From NCBI GenBank assembly GCA_039590215.1, contig JBDHFX010000090.1, forward strand, positions 1 through 16,167: a stretch of 16,167 nucleotides of DNA, written 5' to 3'. Shown here one piece after another: positions 14,532-16,167 of this stretch. The stretch comes from CAMYLR01 sp039590215. GTDB taxonomy: Bacteria > Gemmatimonadota > Gemmatimonadetes > JACCXV01 > JAHWKZ01. A program made the position numbers and the translations under genes. The notes beneath the pieces are model-generated. The model did no database searches. It worked only from the letters and a program-made list of their open reading frames with translations, and was not told where the DNA came from. Each line of letters starts with the position of its first letter. Positions within the stretch are counted from its first letter, which is position 1.

Positions 14532-16167
14532 GTGAGCGGCACCATAGACGAACCGCCGCACGCGCCCTACGACGCCCGGGTAGCGCGACGGTTGCTGGTG
14601 TTTCTGGTCCCGTACCGACGGCGCGTCGCAGCAGCGTTGGCGTTGCTACTCGCACTCGCCGCCATCGCGGCGTTTCAGCCGTACCTCGTCAAAGTCGCCA
14701 TCGATAGCCACATCGCCACCGGTGACCTGGCAGGCCTGTACGGGATCGTAGTCCTTTACCTCGGGCTGCTCGTGCTCGAACTCGGTATCGCCTACGGTGA
14801 AACGTACCTAACCGCCTGGGTGGGCCAGCGTGCCATGCACGATCTGCGCGAACAGCTGTTCGAGCGTCTTCAGCGGTTGCCGGTGGCTTTCTTCGATCGT
14901 CAGCCGATCGGTCGGCTGGTGACACGCGTCACCTCGGACGTCGAAGTGCTGAACGAGCTCTTCTCGTCTGGCGTCGTAGCCGTACTCAGCGACGCCCTGA
15001 TGCTGGTTGCTATCGCCATCATGATGTTCGCGGTCAACACCGAGTTGGCCATTATCACGCTCCTGGTGGTCCCATTAGTGCTCGCGATCTCGTTTCCACT
15101 CAGACGCCGTATGCGCGACGCGCAGCGCGAGATCCGGCGCCAGTTGGCAAGGCTCAATGCCTACCTTCAGGAGCGTGTTTCGGGTCTGGTAGTCGTCCAG
15201 CTGTTCCGTCAAGAGCGCGCGAGCGCGGAGGAGTTCGCGGGCATCAATCGCGAACATCAGGCTGCGCAACTCGAGTCCGTGCACTACTACGCTTTGTTCT
15301 ACCCGTTGATCGAACTGGTAGGGGCGCTTGCAGTAGCACTCATCGTTTGGTACGGCGGGGGTGAGATCCTGAGAGGAGCCCTGACATTCGGCGCGTTGGT
15401 CGCCTTTCTCCAGTACGCCCAGAAGTTCTTTCGTCCAATTCGGGATCTGGCCGAGAAGTACAATCTGCTGCAAGCGGCGATGGCGTCGGGGGAACGGCTG
15501 ATCACACTACTCGACGAACCGCTGCCGCCGACACCGATCCGTGATGGGCGGCAGCTGCCAGAGCCACGCGGCGAGATCGTTTTCGACGATGTCTGGTTCC
15601 GATACGTGTCAGACCCCTGGGTGCTCCGCGGAGTGTCGTTTGGTGTCCATCCCGGCGAGAAGCTGGCGCTGGTGGGCCCCACCGGATCCGGAAAAACGAC
15701 CTGCGCCAGTCTCTTATGCGGGTTCTATGAACCAACCAAGGGTCGAGTTTTGCTCGACGGACTCGATGTGCGTGAATACCCGCGGGCTGAGCTCAGTCGT
15801 CGAGTCGGTCTCGTCCTGCAAGACGTTTTTCTGTTCTCACGGCCGGTAGCCGACAACGTTCATCTCGACTCCGCTAACGTTGATGAACGTGAAGTCGCTG
15901 CAGCTCTAGCGGCGATCGGTGCTGATGGATTCGTGGCCGAGCTCCCCGATGGTGCCAATACCGAGGTCGGCGAGCGGGGCCGTTCGCTCTCGACCGGCCA
16001 GAAGCAGCTCGTCGCGTTCGCCCGGGTCCTGGCCCATGATCCCCCGGTGCTGCTGCTGGACGAGGCGACGTCGAGCGTGGACAGCGCTAGCGAGGCGCTG
16101 ATCGAGCGGGCGATCGGACAGCTGATGGCTGATCGGTCATCGATCGTCATCGCTCACCGGTTGTCGA
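14532..16167 (+). CDS. ABC exporter half-transporter with canonical ATPase site (YheH/TM288-like), 3' end cut off
   Basis: The first 545 codons of a fused membrane-ATPase half-transporter; the frame is open at the window end. It starts at GTG 14532 with AAGGAG about 5 bases upstream. After a short cytoplasmic segment and elbow helix (RRLLVFLVPYRRRV) come the membrane helices (to about residue 320) with the coupling-helix regions PVAFFDRQPIGRLVTRVTSDV and LNAYLQERVSGLVVVQLF. In the nucleotide-binding domain: Walker A GPTGSGKTT (from residue 382), Q-loop VLQDVFLFS, signature LSTGQKQL (486-493), Walker B LLLDEATSSVD with catalytic Glu511, and H-loop AHRLS at the edge. Thr in the signature and the intact Glu match the hydrolytically competent partner in heterodimeric exporters, so it likely pairs with the product of 11573-13315. 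Probably only about 40-60 residues are missing. Confidence 0.93.
   Translation, partial: MSGTIDEPPHAPYDARVARRLLVFLVPYRRRVAAALALLLALAAIAAFQPYLVKVAIDSHIATGDLAGLYGIVVLYLGLLVLELGIAYGETYLTAWVGQRAMHDLREQLFERLQRLPVAFFDRQPIGRLVTRVTSDVEVLNELFSSGVVAVLSDALMLVAIAIMMFAVNTELAIITLLVVPLVLAISFPLRRRMRDAQREIRRQLARLNAYLQERVSGLVVVQLFRQERASAEEFAGINREHQAAQLESVHYYALFYPLIELVGALAVALIVWYGGGEILRGALTFGALVAFLQYAQKFFRPIRDLAEKYNLLQAAMASGERLITLLDEPLPPTPIRDGRQLPEPRGEIVFDDVWFRYVSDPWVLRGVSFGVHPGEKLALVGPTGSGKTTCASLLCGFYEPTKGRVLLDGLDVREYPRAELSRRVGLVLQDVFLFSRPVADNVHLDSANVDEREVAAALAAIGADGFVAELPDGANTEVGERGRSLSTGQKQLVAFARVLAHDPPVLLLDEATSSVDSASEALIERAIGQLMADRSSIVIAHRLS

Noticed and set aside
1..16167. CRISPR arrays, transposases, tRNA or rRNA genes, integration sites
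   Set aside because: Reading both strands I saw no regularly spaced repeats, no transposase or integrase motifs, and no cloverleaf or rRNA-like segments.

Overview
This is a GC-rich, densely packed bacterial chromosome segment with about fourteen genes, no mobile elements, no CRISPR array and no RNA genes that I can recognise. Predicted lipoproteins, a secreted gamma-glutamyltransferase, a PBP4-type carboxypeptidase and a membrane-anchored DsbA-like protein point to a diderm (Gram-negative-type) cell. Gene style and composition would fit a phylum such as Gemmatimonadota, but that is only an impression; no marker gene here settles it. TAG is the commonest stop codon (9 of 13 stop codons counted), which is unusual for a GC-rich genome.

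Layout. (1) 2-1881, plus strand: the 3' part of an Mrp/NBP35 iron-sulfur carrier ATPase, then a DHH/DHHA1 phosphoesterase. (2) 1878-2792: a small secreted protein with one calcium-binding-type DxNxDGxxD loop (minus strand), divergent from a small HicB-like protein with a C-terminal membrane anchor (plus strand). (3) 2789-8746, minus strand: one tight transcription unit in the order nfeD, 5-formyltetrahydrofolate cyclo-ligase, ABC ATPase, ABC permease, dacB. The permease is broken by a -1 frameshift near 4760. (4) 8777-10483, plus strand: gamma-glutamyltransferase, starting 30 bp from nfeD with a promoter that predicts a leaderless mRNA. (5) 10480-11574, minus strand: a glycine-zipper envelope protein, followed after its TAG stop by an in-frame stretch that looks coding. 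(6) 11573-16167: two plus-strand ABC exporter half-transporters that look like the two halves of a heterodimer (the first has a degenerate Walker B Asp, the second the canonical Glu). Between them, on the minus strand, lie a small lipoprotein gene and a DsbA-like oxidoreductase gene.

The 338-residue open frame at 13322-14338 appears at first to be a lipoprotein-DsbA fusion. I read it instead as two overlapping genes joined artificially by a 1-nt frameshift in the first: the alternative frame restores a natural C-terminus, and a strong Shine-Dalgarno sequence sits just before an internal GTG. With the permease, that makes two single-base frameshifts in 16 kb, so sequence or assembly error should be excluded before calling either a pseudogene.

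Functionally the window is mostly cell-envelope biology (peptidoglycan trimming, membrane quality control, export, periplasmic thiol chemistry, glutathione breakdown) with some housekeeping enzymes. I found no convincing undescribed defence or metabolic system. The most interesting items are the two frameshifts, the in-frame coding-like tail after a TAG stop, the leaderless promoters, and the solitary membrane-anchored HicB-like protein.
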